Shown here: positions 52,640 through 62,771 of the stretch, piece by piece | Layout of the letters: each line of letters opens with the position of its first letter | Numbering within the stretch: position 1 is the first letter of the stretch | NCBI RefSeq assembly: GCF_011758765.1 | Contig: NZ_JAANOU010000001.1 | Coordinates: 4,340,001-4,404,000 of the forward strand | Origin: Amycolatopsis viridis | Lineage (GTDB): Bacteria > Actinomycetota > Actinomycetes > Mycobacteriales > Pseudonocardiaceae | Length of the DNA: 64,000 bases | Direction of reading: 5' to 3' | Notes under the pieces: generated by a model | The model's input: only the letters and a program-made list of their open reading frames with translations | Databases searched by the model: none | What the model was told of the DNA's origin: nothing | Translations under genes and position numbers: made by a program

Positions 52640-53854
52640 TCAGACGTAGCGCGGGCGGCCCGCGAAGAAGCCGAAGACCATCACCATCGCCACGACGGCC
52701 AGCAGCATCGCGAACGACACGGTCCACCCGTGCGTCACGTCGTGCAGGAGGCCGAACAGGAACGGACCCACGGCGGCCAGCAGATAGCCGATCCCCTGCG
52801 CCATCGCGGACAGCTTGGCCGTCTCGGCGCCCGTGCGGGCTCGCAGCGCGATCGTGGTCAGCGCCAGCGAGAACACCGCCATGCCGATACCGAGGAAGAT
52901 CGACCACACCAGCGGCGCGGCGGCCGGGGCGATCATCAGGCCGGCCACGCCCACGACGCCGAACAGCCCGAGCAGCACGATCCACCCGCTCTGGCTGCCC
53001 CGCCTGGCCGCCAGCGGCGGCACGACCAGGCTGATCGGCAGGCCGAGGAGCGACACCAGGCCCAGCATCAGCCCGGCGTCCCCGCGGCTGACCCCGGCGT
53101 CCATCAGCACCTGCGGCAGCCAGCCCATCACGATGTAGGCCAGGCACGACTGCATGCCGAAGAAGATCGTCACGATCCACGCGAGCGGGCTGCGGAACAG
53201 CGAACGGGCGCTCGCCGCGCTCTCGCCGGACGCCGGTCCGCCCGGCCGGGTGCGCGCGGCCGCCAGCCACAGCACGAGCGCCGCGGCCGCCAGTGCCGCC
53301 CAGCTGCCGAGCCCGGGCCGCCAGCCGCCGAACGCGCTGTCCATCGGCGGGGTCAGCGCCGAGCCGAGCGCACCGCCGGCCTGCAGCGCACCCGTGTAGA
53401 GGCCGGTCATCAGGCCGATCCGGGTCGCGAAGGACTCCTTCACCACGACCGGGATCAGCACGTTCGCCAGCGCGATGCCGGCGGTGCCGATCAGGGTGCC
53501 GCCCAGTACGACCAGCGGTCCGTCGAGCACCCGCAGCACCAGGCCGCCCGCCAGCAACGCGAGCGCGAGCGTCACCGCGGTCGCGATGCCCAGGCGCCGC
53601 GCGACCACGGGCGCGGTCAGCCCGGCGAACGCGAAGCACAGTCCGGGCACCGTCGTCAGCGCGCCCGCCCAGGTCGAGGAAGCGCCCAGCGTGTCGCGCA
53701 TCTCGTCGAGCACCGAGCCGACACTGGTCACCGCGGGGCGCAGGTTCAGCGCCGCCAGCAGGACGGCCACCGCCAGCAGGCCGGTGCCGATGAGCACCCG
53801 GTGCGCGGGGACGGATCTGTGCTCCTGCACCGAGGCTTCATCGTGGACCGTCAT
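52640..53854 (-). CDS. MFS transporter, CynX/NimT-like
   Basis: A 404-aa, 12-helix MFS transporter. Helix motifs include LAVAVLLAALNLRPAVTSVG and GLMTGLYTGALQAGGALGSAL (in part), which matches the CynX/NimT (cyanate/2-nitroimidazole) subgroup. The substrate is unknown. ATG 53854 gives the usual N-terminal length. Divergent from a GntR-type regulator with a short inverted repeat between them, so it is the probable regulated target. Confidence 0.88.
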   Translation of the reverse strand: MTVHDEASVQEHRSVPAHRVLIGTGLLAVAVLLAALNLRPAVTSVGSVLDEMRDTLGASSTWAGALTTVPGLCFAFAGLTAPVVARRLGIATAVTLALALLAGGLVLRVLDGPLVVLGGTLIGTAGIALANVLIPVVVKESFATRIGLMTGLYTGALQAGGALGSALTPPMDSAFGGWRPGLGSWAALAAAALVLWLAAARTRPGGPASGESAASARSLFRSPLAWIVTIFFGMQSCLAYIVMGWLPQVLMDAGVSRGDAGLMLGLVSLLGLPISLVVPPLAARRGSQSGWIVLLGLFGVVGVAGLMIAPAAAPLVWSIFLGIGMAVFSLALTTIALRARTGAETAKLSAMAQGIGYLLAAVGPFLFGLLHDVTHGWTVSFAMLLAVVAMVMVFGFFAGRPRYV

Positions 53855-53862
53855 GGCGCTAG

Positions 53863-53875
53863 TATGACAAACATA
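53863..53875. promoter_or_regulatory. Inverted repeat between MFS and GntR genes
   Basis: TATG-N5-CATA (TATGACAAACATA) lies 8 bp upstream of the MFS start and 27 bp upstream of the GntR start. It is a candidate operator, short but well placed. Confidence 0.35.
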
Positions 53876-53902
53876 GGATGATCGGGTGAAGGGACTATCC
53901 CA

Positions 53903-54571
53903 GTGCCACTCGCCACTACCCGCCGGACCGGCCTGGTCGACCAGGTGATCGGGCAGCTCAGGGATGCCATCGCGCAGGGCGAATGGCCGATCGGGCAGCG
54001 GATCCCCACTGAACCGGCACTCGCCGAAAGCCTCGGCGTCGGCCGCAACACGGTGCGCGAAGCCGTCCGCGCGCTCGCGCACAGCGGGCTGCTCGAGGTG
54101 CGTCAGGGCGACGGCACCTACGTGCGGGCGACGAGTGAGGTGTCCGGCGCGATCCGCCGGTTGTGCGGCTCGGAGCTGCGGGAGGTGCTGGGCGTGCGGC
54201 GGGCGCTGGAGGTCGAGGCCGCGCGGCTCGCCGCGACCGTCCGCACCGACGACGAGCTGGCGATCATCCGCGCGCTGCTCGACCAGCGCGACGAGGCCTA
54301 CCGCGCGGAGGACATCGAAACCTACGTGCGCGCCGACACCGAGTTCCACCTCGCGGTGGTGCGCGCCGGCCACAACGAACTGCTCACCGAGCTGTACCGC
54401 GGAATCCTGGAGGCGGTCACGGCGAGCGTCGCGGCCACCACCAGGCCGCACCTGCCGGAGACCGAGGCGATCGGCCACCGTGGCCTGCTGGCGGCCATCG
54501 CGGCCGGCGACGCCGACCGCGCGATGGCCGAGGCCGCCGGCTTCCTGGACGAACTGATCAGGGAAGCGTGA
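53903..54571 (+). CDS. GntR/FadR-type transcriptional regulator
   Basis: A 222-aa regulator: N-terminal winged helix ([32 protein letters not shown], listed in part; about 30-62) and C-terminal FCD all-helical effector domain with the Asp/His metal-binding pattern (residues [16 protein letters not shown] near 150-165, GHRGLLAAI near 195). Probably controls the divergent MFS gene. GTG 53903 with a preceding GGGACTA stretch. The 3' end overlaps map by 14 bp convergently. Confidence 0.93.
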   Translation: MPLATTRRTGLVDQVIGQLRDAIAQGEWPIGQRIPTEPALAESLGVGRNTVREAVRALAHSGLLEVRQGDGTYVRATSEVSGAIRRLCGSELREVLGVRRALEVEAARLAATVRTDDELAIIRALLDQRDEAYRAEDIETYVRADTEFHLAVVRAGHNELLTELYRGILEAVTASVAATTRPHLPETEAIGHRGLLAAIAAGDADRAMAEAAGFLDELIREA

Positions 54572-55415
54572 GGATCTCCGCGCCGTCCGCGGTCACCACG
54601 AGGGTGTGCTCGAACTGGGCGGTCCAGCTCTTGTCCTTCGTCGTGACCGTCCAGTCGTCGTCCCAGATGTCGTAGTCGATCGAGCCGAGTGTGATCATCG
54701 GCTCGATCGTGAACGTCATGCCCTCCTCGATGACCGTGCTCACCGACGGGTCCTCGTAGTGCAGCACGGTCGGCGCGGTGTGGAAGGCCGGGCCGACGCC
54801 GTGGCCGGTGAAGTCGCGCACCACGCCGTAGCCGAACCGCTTCGCGTAGGACTCGATCACGCGTCCGATGACGTTGAGCTGGCGGCCCGGGCGCACGGCC
54901 TTGATCGCCCGCATCGTCGCCTCGTGGGTGCGCTCGACCAGCAGGCGCACCTCCTCGGACACGTCACCGGCGCAGAACGTCGCGTTCGTGTCGCCGTGCA
55001 CACCGCCGATGTAGGCGGTGACGTCGATGTTGCAGATGTCTCCGTCCTCGATCACCGTCGAGTCCGGGATGCCGTGGCAGATCACCTCGTTCAGCGACGT
55101 GCAGCAGGACTTCGGGAAGCCGCGGTAGCCCAGGGTGGACGGGTAGGCGTGGTGATCGAGCAGGAACTCGTGCACCACCTTGTCGACGTCGTCGGTGGTG
55201 TTGCCCGGCTTGACGGCCTTGCCGCCCTCCTCCAACGCCTGCGCGGCGATCCTGCTCGCCACGCGCATCGCCTCGATGACCTCGGGCGTGCGCACACCGT
55301 TGCCGGTGTCCCGCTTCGGCGCCGGCTTGTCCACGTATTCGGGACGCGGAATGCTGGCGGGAACGGGGCGGCGCGGCGTCTGGACGCCGGGGGTCAACGG
55401 AGCACGCTGGGACAT
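54558..55415 (-). CDS. map: Methionine aminopeptidase type I with N-terminal extension
   Basis: A 285-aa MetAP removing the initiator methionine. Metal ligands are visible in [21 protein letters not shown] (in part; two Asp), [12 protein letters not shown] (His), FTIEPMIT (Glu) and QFEHTLVV (Glu). Like M. tuberculosis MapB (Rv2861c) it has a Pro/Arg-rich N-terminal extension (about 1-45, [14 protein letters not shown]) that resembles an SH3-binding tail. ATG 55415 is standard. Followed in the operon direction by nothing of its own strand; convergent with the GntR gene. Confidence 0.95.
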   Translation of the reverse strand: MSQRAPLTPGVQTPRRPVPASIPRPEYVDKPAPKRDTGNGVRTPEVIEAMRVASRIAAQALEEGGKAVKPGNTTDDVDKVVHEFLLDHHAYPSTLGYRGFPKSCCTSLNEVICHGIPDSTVIEDGDICNIDVTAYIGGVHGDTNATFCAGDVSEEVRLLVERTHEATMRAIKAVRPGRQLNVIGRVIESYAKRFGYGVVRDFTGHGVGPAFHTAPTVLHYEDPSVSTVIEEGMTFTIEPMITLGSIDYDIWDDDWTVTTKDKSWTAQFEHTLVVTADGAEILTLP

Positions 55416-55460
55416 GGCTCCACCCTACGACCACCGCGCCGGAGGCGGCCGTGAGCCCGG

Positions 55461-56321
55461 TCAGAACAGGACGGTCGCGTACCTGCCGACCTGACTGAAC
55501 CCGATCCGCCGGTACGCGGCCAGCGCGGGGCTGTTGAAGCTGTTCACGTAGAGGCTCGCGGTGCGGCCGAGACCGTTCACGAGGCGGCTCACCACGGCCG
55601 CCGTCCCCGCGGCACCGAGCCCGCGCCCGCGCCGGTCCGGGCGCACCCACACGCCCTGGATCTGTCCGACACTGCGGGACAGCGCGCCGATCTCGGCCTT
55701 GAACACGACCTCACCGTTCTCGAACCGGGCGAACGCGCGGCCGCCGGCGATCAGCTCGGCGACGCGGGCGCGGTAGCTCGCCCCGCCGTCGCCGTCGCGC
55801 GGGTCGACGCCGACCTCCTCGATGAACATGGCGATCGCCGCCGGCAGGTACCGGTCGAGCTCGTCCGGCCGCACCGGCCGCACCATCGGGTCGGGCTTCA
55901 CGACGGGCTCGGTGTCCATCGCCATCAGCGGCTGATCGTCGCGGACCTCGCGGGCCGGGCCCCACTCCGCCGCCAGCTCGTCCCACAGCCCGAGCACCTG
56001 CTCGGCCGGGCCGACCAGCGACGAACAGACGCGTTGCTTGCGCAGAGCTCGGTCGGCGAAGGAGCGCAGGGCCGCGGCGTTACCGCGCAGGGGAATCAGG
56101 TTGGGACCGGAGAAGCACAACCCCGGCAGCCGGCCGCCGCGCGTGCCCCGGTAGTCGGCGGCCCACAGCTCACCGCCGAGCCGCCACGGGTCCAGGCCCG
56201 CCACCTCGACGCGAGCGCTGACCATGCAACTGGCCACCGGGTCCGCCGCGAGCACGGCGCGGACGACGGCCTGATCCCGTTCACTGAGCAGCCGTGCACC
56301 GGCGAGCCGCAACACATCCAC
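55461..56321 (-). CDS. Two-domain GNAT acetyltransferase (Rv2867c-like)
   Basis: A 286-aa GNAT protein with an N-terminal DUF4081-like region (about 1-140, with LSERDQAVVRAVLAADPVA and FSGPNLIPL) and a C-terminal GNAT domain whose acetyl-CoA loop is [20 protein letters not shown] (about 220-239). Corresponds to Rv2867c in the map-GNAT-ispG-rip-dxr block. The substrate is unknown. GTG 56321 fits the conserved start; the ribosome-binding site is weak. Confidence 0.87.
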   Translation of the reverse strand: MDVLRLAGARLLSERDQAVVRAVLAADPVASCMVSARVEVAGLDPWRLGGELWAADYRGTRGGRLPGLCFSGPNLIPLRGNAAALRSFADRALRKQRVCSSLVGPAEQVLGLWDELAAEWGPAREVRDDQPLMAMDTEPVVKPDPMVRPVRPDELDRYLPAAIAMFIEEVGVDPRDGDGGASYRARVAELIAGGRAFARFENGEVVFKAEIGALSRSVGQIQGVWVRPDRRGRGLGAAGTAAVVSRLVNGLGRTASLYVNSFNSPALAAYRRIGFSQVGRYATVLF

Positions 56322-56363
56322 CAGATTGCCAGACGGAGTGGTGGAACGGGAAATCGTGGACGA

Positions 56364-56537
56364 TCACGGTGCGCCGCGGTAGGTGCCGAAGGTCCACAGG
56401 TCACGTCGGCGTGCACACCGCCGGTGCGCCTGGTGCTGCCGTCAGCGGAAGCCGAGCACCGCGGTGACGAACTCCAGCGCCGAGCGGGTCCCGTCGTACC
56501 GGAACGCAGGCCGGACTATGGGCGGGTTTCCGGTCAT
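56364..56537 (-). pseudogene. VOC-family gene reduced to its two ends
   Basis: The ATG at 56537 overlaps the AraC stop (ATGA) and opens RPAFRYDGTRSALEFVTAV and GFR, the start of a PhnB/glyoxalase-like VOC protein, then meets TGA at 56442-56444. Downstream in the same frame are RDLWTFGTYRGAP and a stop at 56364, the characteristic end of such proteins. About 80-90 residues in the middle are missing. The frame being shared suggests a large internal deletion plus a later stop. Not functional as it stands. Confidence 0.75.
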
Positions 56538-57373
56538 GCTCCTGTGTCTGCGTCCGGCGTGGCCCCGGGGTCCGGAAGGAATGGGAACTCCTCGGTGATC
56601 CAGGTGCGGGGCGAGCAGCCGGCAAGAGCGCGCCACTCGTTGGACAGATGGGCCTGGTCGTAGAACCCGCACTCGGCGGCGAGCGTGGCGAGGTCGGCGG
56701 GACCGCGCCGGAGTCTCGCCGCGGCGCGTTCGAAGCGGAGCACGCGGGCAGCCTGTTTGGGCGGCACGCCCAGCTCGCGGCGGAAGCGTTCGGTGAAGTG
56801 GCGGCGGCTCCAGCCGATCTCCGCGGCGAGGTCCGCGACGCGGATCAGGCCGCCGGCCGCGGCCAGGTGGCGCCAGGCCCAGGCGACCTCCGCGGACGGT
56901 CCGGCCGGTTCGCGGTCCGCCCGGGCCCGGCGGAACACGTCGTCGAGGATCCGGAAGCGGTGCTCCCAGTCCGGTGCTGCCGCGAGTCGTTCGGGGAGGT
57001 GTGCCGGCCCCAGCTCGGCGAGGTCGACGACCTGGTTGCTGAGCTCGGCGGCCGGAACCCGGAACAGGGCGGGCAGCGCGAGGGGATCGATCTCGACCTG
57101 CACGCCGGACTGGAACCCCTGCTGCGCGATCACCGCGGGCGCGATGTGCAGGCCCCCGAGCGCGGCGCTGACCCGGATGGGTCGCTGCCCGGGCCGGGGC
57201 AGTCCGGTGAAGTGCAGCGGCTCGGCGAGGCTGACGACGAGCGTGACGTGCCGCGAGGGCAACGCGCGGTGCGTCCGGAGTGTCCCGCCGGCCTGGGTGT
57301 AACCGATGTAGCGGGTGATCAGCGGCCGCAACTCGGGATGCGGCCGGCGGACGGCCCACTCCGCGCCGGTCAT
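56534..57373 (-). CDS. AraC-family regulator
   Basis: A 279-aa AraC/XylS regulator. The N-terminal sensor region (about 1-150) contains HVTLVVSLAEPLHF and GGLHIAPAVIAQQGFQSGVQ, typical of the DUF6597-type N-terminus. Two helix-turn-helix motifs lie at about 170-270: RVADLAAEIGWSRRHFTERF and LATLAAECGFYDQAHLSNEWR (in part). ATG 57373 follows GAGG and lies 4 nt after the Uma2 stop. Its stop overlaps the ATG of the VOC remnant. AraC genes of this type often pair with a VOC gene, so its natural partner has decayed (inference). Confidence 0.88.
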   Translation of the reverse strand: MTGAEWAVRRPHPELRPLITRYIGYTQAGGTLRTHRALPSRHVTLVVSLAEPLHFTGLPRPGQRPIRVSAALGGLHIAPAVIAQQGFQSGVQVEIDPLALPALFRVPAAELSNQVVDLAELGPAHLPERLAAAPDWEHRFRILDDVFRRARADREPAGPSAEVAWAWRHLAAAGGLIRVADLAAEIGWSRRHFTERFRRELGVPPKQAARVLRFERAAARLRRGPADLATLAAECGFYDQAHLSNEWRALAGCSPRTWITEEFPFLPDPGATPDADTGA

Positions 57374-57377
57374 GGCC

Positions 57378-57947
57378 TCAGAACCCGGCGGTCTCCAAGC
57401 GGATTCCGAACGGCTCACCGATCTCGGCGGGCTGCCCGAACGGGACCCGCACGGTGCGGCTGTAGACACCCTGGACCGGCTCGGTGAACAGCGAGACGGC
57501 CGGACCGTCCTCGTCGAAGGCGTCGATCAACAGGTACTGCGGGATGCCACCGTGGGCGTAGGCCCACTTCTTTTTCTTCCGGTCGTGTTCGCCGTTGCTG
57601 GGTGAGGTGATCTCGACGGCCAGGAGCACGTGCTCGGCCAGGACGGGATCGGAGTCGTCCGGGACGGCATCCCGCGGAACGACGCAGAGGTCCGGCACGT
57701 AAATGCTTCCAGTCGCGTGGATACCGACACCCAGAGTCTGGAAGATCCCGCACCCCGCAGGGCGAACCCGGCGTAGTGCATCGTCCACCAGATCCGCGAT
57801 CAGGTTGTGCTTTCCCCCAGGCGGCGGCGTCATCTGAATCCCCTCGGCAGTGAGCTCCGGGCGCCAGCCCTCCGGCACCTGGAGTTCACGCCAGGTGTCC
57901 AGCAGCCGTTCCCAGGCCATCGCCGAACCCGCGAAAGCGGTGCTCAT
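57378..57947 (-). CDS. Uma2-family (DUF820) PD-(D/E)XK nuclease-like protein
   Basis: A 189-aa Uma2/DUF820 protein with a PD-(D/E)XK-like core: VPDLCVVPRD (Asp), LLAVEITSPSN (Glu) and DRKKKKWAYAHGGIPQYLLIDA (Lys; in part). The family is abundant in actinobacteria and cyanobacteria and is predicted to be nucleases, but few have been studied. It precedes the AraC gene by 4 nt in the same operon. Accessory insertion between the GNAT and ispG genes of the conserved block. Confidence 0.86.
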   Translation of the reverse strand: MSTAFAGSAMAWERLLDTWRELQVPEGWRPELTAEGIQMTPPPGGKHNLIADLVDDALRRVRPAGCGIFQTLGVGIHATGSIYVPDLCVVPRDAVPDDSDPVLAEHVLLAVEITSPSNGEHDRKKKKWAYAHGGIPQYLLIDAFDEDGPAVSLFTEPVQGVYSRTVRVPFGQPAEIGEPFGIRLETAGF

Positions 57948-58032
57948 CGACCCACCCCGTTCCTGCCGTCCACGCGCGCGTCCCCCAAGGATAGCGGCCG
58001 GAGGGCCCGGACTGTGCCCTCTGCGACGGAGA

Positions 58033-59184
58033 TTAGCTGACCGTCACGACCGGCTGACCGCTACCTTCCGCGTCACCCGACTCCTCGGCGATCCGCATCG
58101 CCTCTTCGATCAGCGTCTCGACGATCTGGTGCTCCGGCACGGTCTTGATGACCTGGCCCTTGACGAAGATCTGGCCCTTGCCGTTGCCGCTCGCGACGCC
58201 CAGGTCGGCCTCGCGCGCCTCACCGGGACCGTTCACCACGCAGCCCATCACGGCGACGCGCAGCGGGACCTCCATACCCTCCAGGCCCGCGGTCACCTCG
58301 TCGGCCAGCTTGTAGACGTCCACCTGCGCGCGGCCGCACGACGGGCACGACACGATCTCCAGCTTCCGCGGCCGCAGGTTCAGCGACTGCAAGATCTGGA
58401 TGCCGACCTTGACCTCCTCGACCGGCGGCGCGGACAGCGACACCCGGATCGTGTCGCCGATGCCCTGCCGCAGCAGCGCGCCGAACGCCACCGCCGACTT
58501 GATCGTGCCCTGGAACGCCGGGCCGGCCTCGGTGACGCCGAGGTGCAGCGGGTAGTCGCACTGCTCGGCGAGGATCTCGTAGGCCCGGATCATGACCACC
58601 GGGTCGTTGTGCTTGACGGAGATCTTGATGTCGTGGAAGTCGTGCTCGGCGAACAGCGACGCCTCCCACAGCGCCGACTCGGCCAGCGCCTCCGGCGTCG
58701 CCTTGCCGTACTTCTTCATCAGCCGCGGGTCCAGGGAACCGGCGTTGACGCCGATCCGGATCGGCGTGCCGTGGTCCTTCGCCGCCTGGGCGATCTCCTT
58801 GACCTTGTCGTCGAACTTCTTGATGTTGCCCGGGTTGACCCGCACCGCGGCGCAACCGGCCTCGATCGCGGCGAACACGTACTTCGGCTGGAAGTGGATG
58901 TCGGCGATCACCGGGATCTGCGACTTCTTCGCGATCGCCGGCAGCGCCTCCGCGTCGTCCGCGGACGGGCAGGCCACCCGCACGATGTCGCATCCGGCGG
59001 CGGTGAGCTGCGCGATCTGCTGCAGCGTCGCGTTCACGTCGGCGGTGAGCGTCGTGGTCATGGACTGCACCGAGATGGGGTGATCGCTGCCGACGCCGAC
59101 GGAGCCCACCATGAGCTGGCGCGTCCGGCGCCGCTCGGCGAGCACGGGGGGCGGGAGGGCGGGCATACCAAGCTCGACGCTCAT
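58033..59184 (-). CDS. ispG: 4-hydroxy-3-methylbut-2-enyl-diphosphate synthase (IspG/GcpE)
   Basis: A 383-aa iron-sulfur enzyme converting MEcPP to HMBPP, the sixth step of the MEP isoprenoid pathway. Cluster ligands are in SCPSCGR (two Cys) and [12 protein letters not shown] (third Cys and the Glu). The TIM-barrel segments [20 protein letters not shown] (in part) and ADIHFQPK are intact. ATG 59184 follows AGAGGATT. Lies downstream of rip in the conserved dxr-rip-ispG cluster, equivalent to Rv2868c. Confidence 0.96.
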   Translation of the reverse strand: MSVELGMPALPPPVLAERRRTRQLMVGSVGVGSDHPISVQSMTTTLTADVNATLQQIAQLTAAGCDIVRVACPSADDAEALPAIAKKSQIPVIADIHFQPKYVFAAIEAGCAAVRVNPGNIKKFDDKVKEIAQAAKDHGTPIRIGVNAGSLDPRLMKKYGKATPEALAESALWEASLFAEHDFHDIKISVKHNDPVVMIRAYEILAEQCDYPLHLGVTEAGPAFQGTIKSAVAFGALLRQGIGDTIRVSLSAPPVEEVKVGIQILQSLNLRPRKLEIVSCPSCGRAQVDVYKLADEVTAGLEGMEVPLRVAVMGCVVNGPGEAREADLGVASGNGKGQIFVKGQVIKTVPEHQIVETLIEEAMRIAEESGDAEGSGQPVVTVS

Positions 59185-59312
59185 CGAATCCTCTGCGGCC
59201 TGAGACGGGCTGCTGACGATGTCCAGCTTACTCACAGGCCGTGCCCCGCCCGGTGCGGACCGGCCGGGACGGCTGCTTCGGCGACTGGGACCTGACCTGC
59301 GCGAACGCGGCG

Positions 59313-60539
59313 CTACTGCAACTTGATGGGGTTGACGATGTCCGCGGTGACGGTGAGCAGGGTTACCGCGCCACCGATCAGCACCAGGACGACGGTGACC
59401 GCGGACAGCTTCGAGTAGTCGACGGGACCACCGGCGGCCTTGCCGCGCAGCTTGCGGATCCAGTCGCGCACGCGTTCGTACCAGACGATCGCGATGTGCC
59501 CGCCGTCCAGCGGCAGCAGCGGCAGCAGGTTGAACACGCCGACGAAGAAGTTCAGGCTCGCCAGCAGCAGCAGGAACAGCGACCACAGCCCGGCCTCGAC
59601 CGCCTCGCCACCGATGCGGCTCGCCCCGACCACGCTGACCGGCGTGTTCGGGTCGCGCTCACCGCCGAAGATCGAGGACACCACGGCCGGGATGCGCTGG
59701 GGGAACTCGACCAGGCGCTGCCAGGTCTGCACGAACATGTCACCGGTGAACGTGGCGGCGCCGCCGAGCGCGGTGACCGCGTTGTAGTGCAGCGTGCCGG
59801 GGAAGGTGACGCCGATCGAGCCGACGGAGACGACCTTCTCCGGCCCCTTGGGGTTGGCCGGGTCCGGGACCGGGCGGTCGACCCGCACCACGTCGACCGT
59901 CAGCGGCACGATCCGCCCGTCGCGCTGCACTTCGAAGCGGGCCGGGCCGGACAACTGCTGGATCAGCGCGGTGACCTCGGCGTAGGTCTTGGTGGGCGTG
60001 CCGTTGACCGACACGATCTCGTCGCCCGGCTGGATACCGCCGGTCTTGGCGGGGGCCGCGTCGCCCGGACGGCACACCGGGTTGGCGAACTCCTGGTCGG
60101 TGGTCGCGCTGCGCACGCACTCGGAGACCGTGGCGATCTGCGGCTTGCCCACGACGGCGTTGGGCAGGCCCATCGTCGCGGCCATCAGGTACAGGACGAC
60201 GAAGCCCAGGATGAAGTGGGTGACCGACCCGGCCGACATCACGACCGTGCGCTTCCACGTCTTGAACCGCCACATCGCGCGTGGCGCCTCGTCCGGCGTC
60301 ACCTCGTCCAAGGCGGTCATGCCCGCGATGTCGCAGAACCCGCCGAGCGGGATCCACTTCAGGCCGTACTCCGTCTCGCCCCGCCGGAAGGAGAACACCT
60401 TCGGGCCGAACCCGACGAAGTAACGGCGGACCTTCATGCCGAACGCCTTGGCGGTCACCATGTGCCCCGCCTCGTGCAGCGCGACGGACACGCAGATGCC
60501 CAGCGCGAACAGCACGACCCCGAAAATGTAGGCGAGCAC
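59313..60539 (-). CDS. rip: Site-2 protease RseP/Rip1-type, intramembrane
   Basis: A 408-aa M50 zinc intramembrane protease cutting anti-sigma factors within the membrane. The zinc motif is HEAGH (H22-H26) in the first transmembrane helix, with the third ligand Asp near 345 in [10 protein letters not shown]. Between them lies a PDZ domain (about 175-260, with [16 protein letters not shown]). The protein has four predicted membrane spans. GTG 60539 follows GGAAGTAG and lies 4 nt after the dxr stop, so they are coupled. Equivalent to Rv2869c. Confidence 0.95.
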   Translation of the reverse strand: MLAYIFGVVLFALGICVSVALHEAGHMVTAKAFGMKVRRYFVGFGPKVFSFRRGETEYGLKWIPLGGFCDIAGMTALDEVTPDEAPRAMWRFKTWKRTVVMSAGSVTHFILGFVVLYLMAATMGLPNAVVGKPQIATVSECVRSATTDQEFANPVCRPGDAAPAKTGGIQPGDEIVSVNGTPTKTYAEVTALIQQLSGPARFEVQRDGRIVPLTVDVVRVDRPVPDPANPKGPEKVVSVGSIGVTFPGTLHYNAVTALGGAATFTGDMFVQTWQRLVEFPQRIPAVVSSIFGGERDPNTPVSVVGASRIGGEAVEAGLWSLFLLLLASLNFFVGVFNLLPLLPLDGGHIAIVWYERVRDWIRKLRGKAAGGPVDYSKLSAVTVVLVLIGGAVTLLTVTADIVNPIKLQ

Positions 60540-60543
60540 TCCG

Positions 60544-61749
60544 CTACTTCCCTCCGGTCAGGATCTCCGCGGCCCGGGCTCGCGCCCACTCCTCGGCCGC
60601 CAGTACCTCCGCGACGTCGCTCGGCGCACGACGCCACTCGTCGGCGGCCTCCACCACCTGGGTAACAGTGTCCACAATCGCCGTGAAGCCGGCGTTCTGC
60701 GCCAGGAAGGCGGCCACCACCTGCTCGTTCGCCGCGTTGTACACCGCGGGCAGGCAGCCGCCGACGGTGCCGGCGTGCCGGGCCAGTTCCACCGCCGGGA
60801 ACGCCTCGTTGTCCAGCGGTTCGAAGGTCCACTGCGCGGCCTGGTCCCACCGGCAGGCCGGGGCGGCGCCGGGCACCCGGTCCGGCCAGTTCAGCGCCAG
60901 CGCGATGGGCAGGCGCATGTCCGGCGGGCTGGCCTGGGCCAGCGTCGAGCCGTCGGTGAAGGTGATCATCGAGTGCACGACCGACTGCGGGTGCACGACC
61001 ACGTCGATCCGGTCGCACGGCACGCCGAAGAGCAGGCTGGCCTCGATCAGTTCCAGGCCCTTGTTGACCAGCGTGGCCGAGTTGATGGTGACGAGCGGTC
61101 CCATCGACCAGGTGGGGTGCGCCAGCGCGTCCGCGACCGTCACGTCCACCAGGTCGGCGCGCTTGCGGCCGCGGAACGGGCCGCCCGAGGCGGTGAGCAC
61201 GAACCGGTCGACCTCCTCGGCACGGCCGCCGCGCAGCGCCTGCGCCATCGCCGAATGCTCGGAGTCGACCGGGACGAGCTGGCCGGGCCGGGCCTTCTCG
61301 AGCACCAGCGGCCCGCCGGCGATGAGCGACTCCTTGTTCGCCAGTGCCAGGGTCGCGCCGGTCTCCAGCGCCTGGAGCGTCGGTGCCAGGCCCTGGGAGC
61401 CGGGCATGCCGTTGAGGACGACGTCGACCCGCACCGCGCCGATCAGCTCGCCGACGGCGTCGCGGCCGGCGAAGATGCGCGGCAGCTTGAACTCGCCCCG
61501 CGAGTAGCCGCGCTTCTGCGCCTCCGCGTACAGCGCGAGCTGCAGGTCCTCGACCACCGTGGGCCTTGTCACTGCCACGGCGTCGACCCGGTGCGCCAGC
61601 GCCTGCGCGGCGAGCAGCGCCGGATCGGACCCGCCCGCGGCGATACCCGCGATGCGGAAGAGGTGCTGGTTGCGGGCGGCGACGTCCAGGGCCTGGGTGC
61701 CGATCGAGCCGGTCGAGCCGAGCACGAGCACGGTGCGGGGTGCGTTCAT
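60544..61749 (-). CDS. dxr: 1-deoxy-D-xylulose-5-phosphate reductoisomerase
   Basis: A 401-aa NADPH-dependent enzyme making MEP from DXP, the first committed step of the isoprenoid pathway and the target of fosmidomycin. The NADPH motif is LGSTGSIG (10-17), with [18 protein letters not shown] and the flexible loop around [17 protein letters not shown] (in part). Length fits the family. ATG 61749 is the usual start; an ATG at 61758 is an alternative. First gene of the dxr-rip-ispG unit; equivalent to Rv2870c. Confidence 0.96.
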   Translation of the reverse strand: MNAPRTVLVLGSTGSIGTQALDVAARNQHLFRIAGIAAGGSDPALLAAQALAHRVDAVAVTRPTVVEDLQLALYAEAQKRGYSRGEFKLPRIFAGRDAVGELIGAVRVDVVLNGMPGSQGLAPTLQALETGATLALANKESLIAGGPLVLEKARPGQLVPVDSEHSAMAQALRGGRAEEVDRFVLTASGGPFRGRKRADLVDVTVADALAHPTWSMGPLVTINSATLVNKGLELIEASLLFGVPCDRIDVVVHPQSVVHSMITFTDGSTLAQASPPDMRLPIALALNWPDRVPGAAPACRWDQAAQWTFEPLDNEAFPAVELARHAGTVGGCLPAVYNAANEQVVAAFLAQNAGFTAIVDTVTQVVEAADEWRRAPSDVAEVLAAEEWARARAAEILTGGK

Positions 61750-61853
61750 CGAGGCCATTGTCGCGAACGCGTCCGAGCGGGTCATCGGCGCGGGGCGCGT
61801 CGGGGTGTGGAATCATCCAGTTGGACGTTCGTGCAGGGCCTGGAGGAGTGATC

Positions 61854-62123
61854 GTGGCGAGCAAGGCGGTCGAGAAGCGGCAGCAGGCCGCTCCGGCGAA
61901 GGTGGACCCGCGGGACGAGCCGTCGGCCGAGTGGGGCTGGCACGGCAGGTTCCCGAAGGGCGGACGCATCGCGGGCTGGATCTCCGTCGTCGTGCTGCTG
62001 GCGATGATCTACAACAACCACGAGAACAACACCGAGAACGTGTGGCTGGTCGGCATCGCGATCGCCATCGTGATCGGACTGCTGCTGGACCTCCGGAAGA
62101 AGCGCACGGCCTGGCGCCGCTGA
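61854..62123 (+). CDS. DUF2631 small membrane protein
   Basis: An 89-aa protein. After a charged N-terminus (VASKAVEKRQQAAPAKVD), the family segment EPSAEWGWHGRFPKGGRIAG is followed by two hydrophobic helices (about 43-56 and 64-81) separated by a short polar NNHENNTEN stretch, and an Arg-rich C-terminus. DUF2631 proteins are actinobacterial inner-membrane proteins of unknown function. GTG 61854 follows GGAGGAG. Divergent from dxr; equivalent to Rv2876 in position. A strong terminator follows. Confidence 0.88.
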   Translation: MASKAVEKRQQAAPAKVDPRDEPSAEWGWHGRFPKGGRIAGWISVVVLLAMIYNNHENNTENVWLVGIAIAIVIGLLLDLRKKRTAWRR

Positions 62124-62140
62124 CGCACCGGACACGATGA

Positions 62141-62168
62141 GGGGCCCCTCGGCGAGGGGCCCCTTTTT
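62141..62168 (+). terminator. Rho-independent terminator after DUF2631
   Basis: GGGGCCCCTC (62141-62150), loop GGC, GAGGGGCCCC (62154-62163), then TTTTT. Perfect 10-bp stem. Confidence 0.88.
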
Positions 62169-62173
62169 GCTGC

Positions 62174-62770
62174 TCAGGCGTCCCGCCGGGCGAAGAGGAA
62201 GCCGGTGACGGCGAGCGCGGCGACGAGCCACCCGGCCAGCACCAGGCCACCCAGCGCGGGTGGCAGGGGGCCCGGCCGGTAGAGCGCCGCCCCGGCCCGG
62301 TCGGGCAGGTAGGCGGCGGGCAGCAGCGGGGACACCACGTACACCAGCGTCACCACCGTCGCCAGCGCCCCGACGAGACTGCGCACCGCGAGGCCGACGG
62401 CGAGCGCGAGCAGGCCGATCAGGACCAGGTACGCGGCGGCTCCCGCCACCGGCACGCCGGACGACAGCGCGCCGGTCAGCGCGGCGGCCGGGGTGGCGAC
62501 GGCGAGGTAGGCGAGCACCTTCCCGGTGAGCAGCACGAGCCGGTCCGGCACAGCGGCCAGGCTGGTGCGGATCTGCCCCCCGGCGTACTCGGTGGCCGCG
62601 GCCAGGACCCCGAGCAGCAGGAATCCCGCCTGACCGAACTCGACCGCGCGGTGGCCCAGCGGGGGCGCGACGACCACGGTGAGGGCTACCGTCCCCGGCA
62701 CCACGCGCAGGGTCGCCAACTTGATCAGCTCGGCGAGGACGACGTGGCGGAGCGCGTTGCTGCCCGGCAC
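62174..62770 (-). CDS. ABC-2 type transporter permease (second subunit)
   Basis: A 198-aa membrane protein with about six hydrophobic helices, ending in FLFARRDA as in its neighbour's FHRRDA, which marks the two permeases as paralogues. The N-terminal LAELIKLATLR and EYAGGQIRTSL segments match ABC-2 permeases. GTG 62770 lies one base after the preceding permease stop. Part of a three-gene exporter with the ATPase; the cargo is unknown (peptide, lipid or drug). Confidence 0.84.
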   Translation of the reverse strand: MPGSNALRHVVLAELIKLATLRVVPGTVALTVVVAPPLGHRAVEFGQAGFLLLGVLAAATEYAGGQIRTSLAAVPDRLVLLTGKVLAYLAVATPAAALTGALSSGVPVAGAAAYLVLIGLLALAVGLAVRSLVGALATVVTLVYVVSPLLPAAYLPDRAGAALYRPGPLPPALGGLVLAGWLVAALAVTGFLFARRDA

Positions 62771-62771
62771 G

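Noticed and set aside
57378-57947. Uma2 gene as a restriction or defence system
   Set aside because: No methyltransferase, helicase or toxin partner is adjacent; Uma2 genes are common as single genes.
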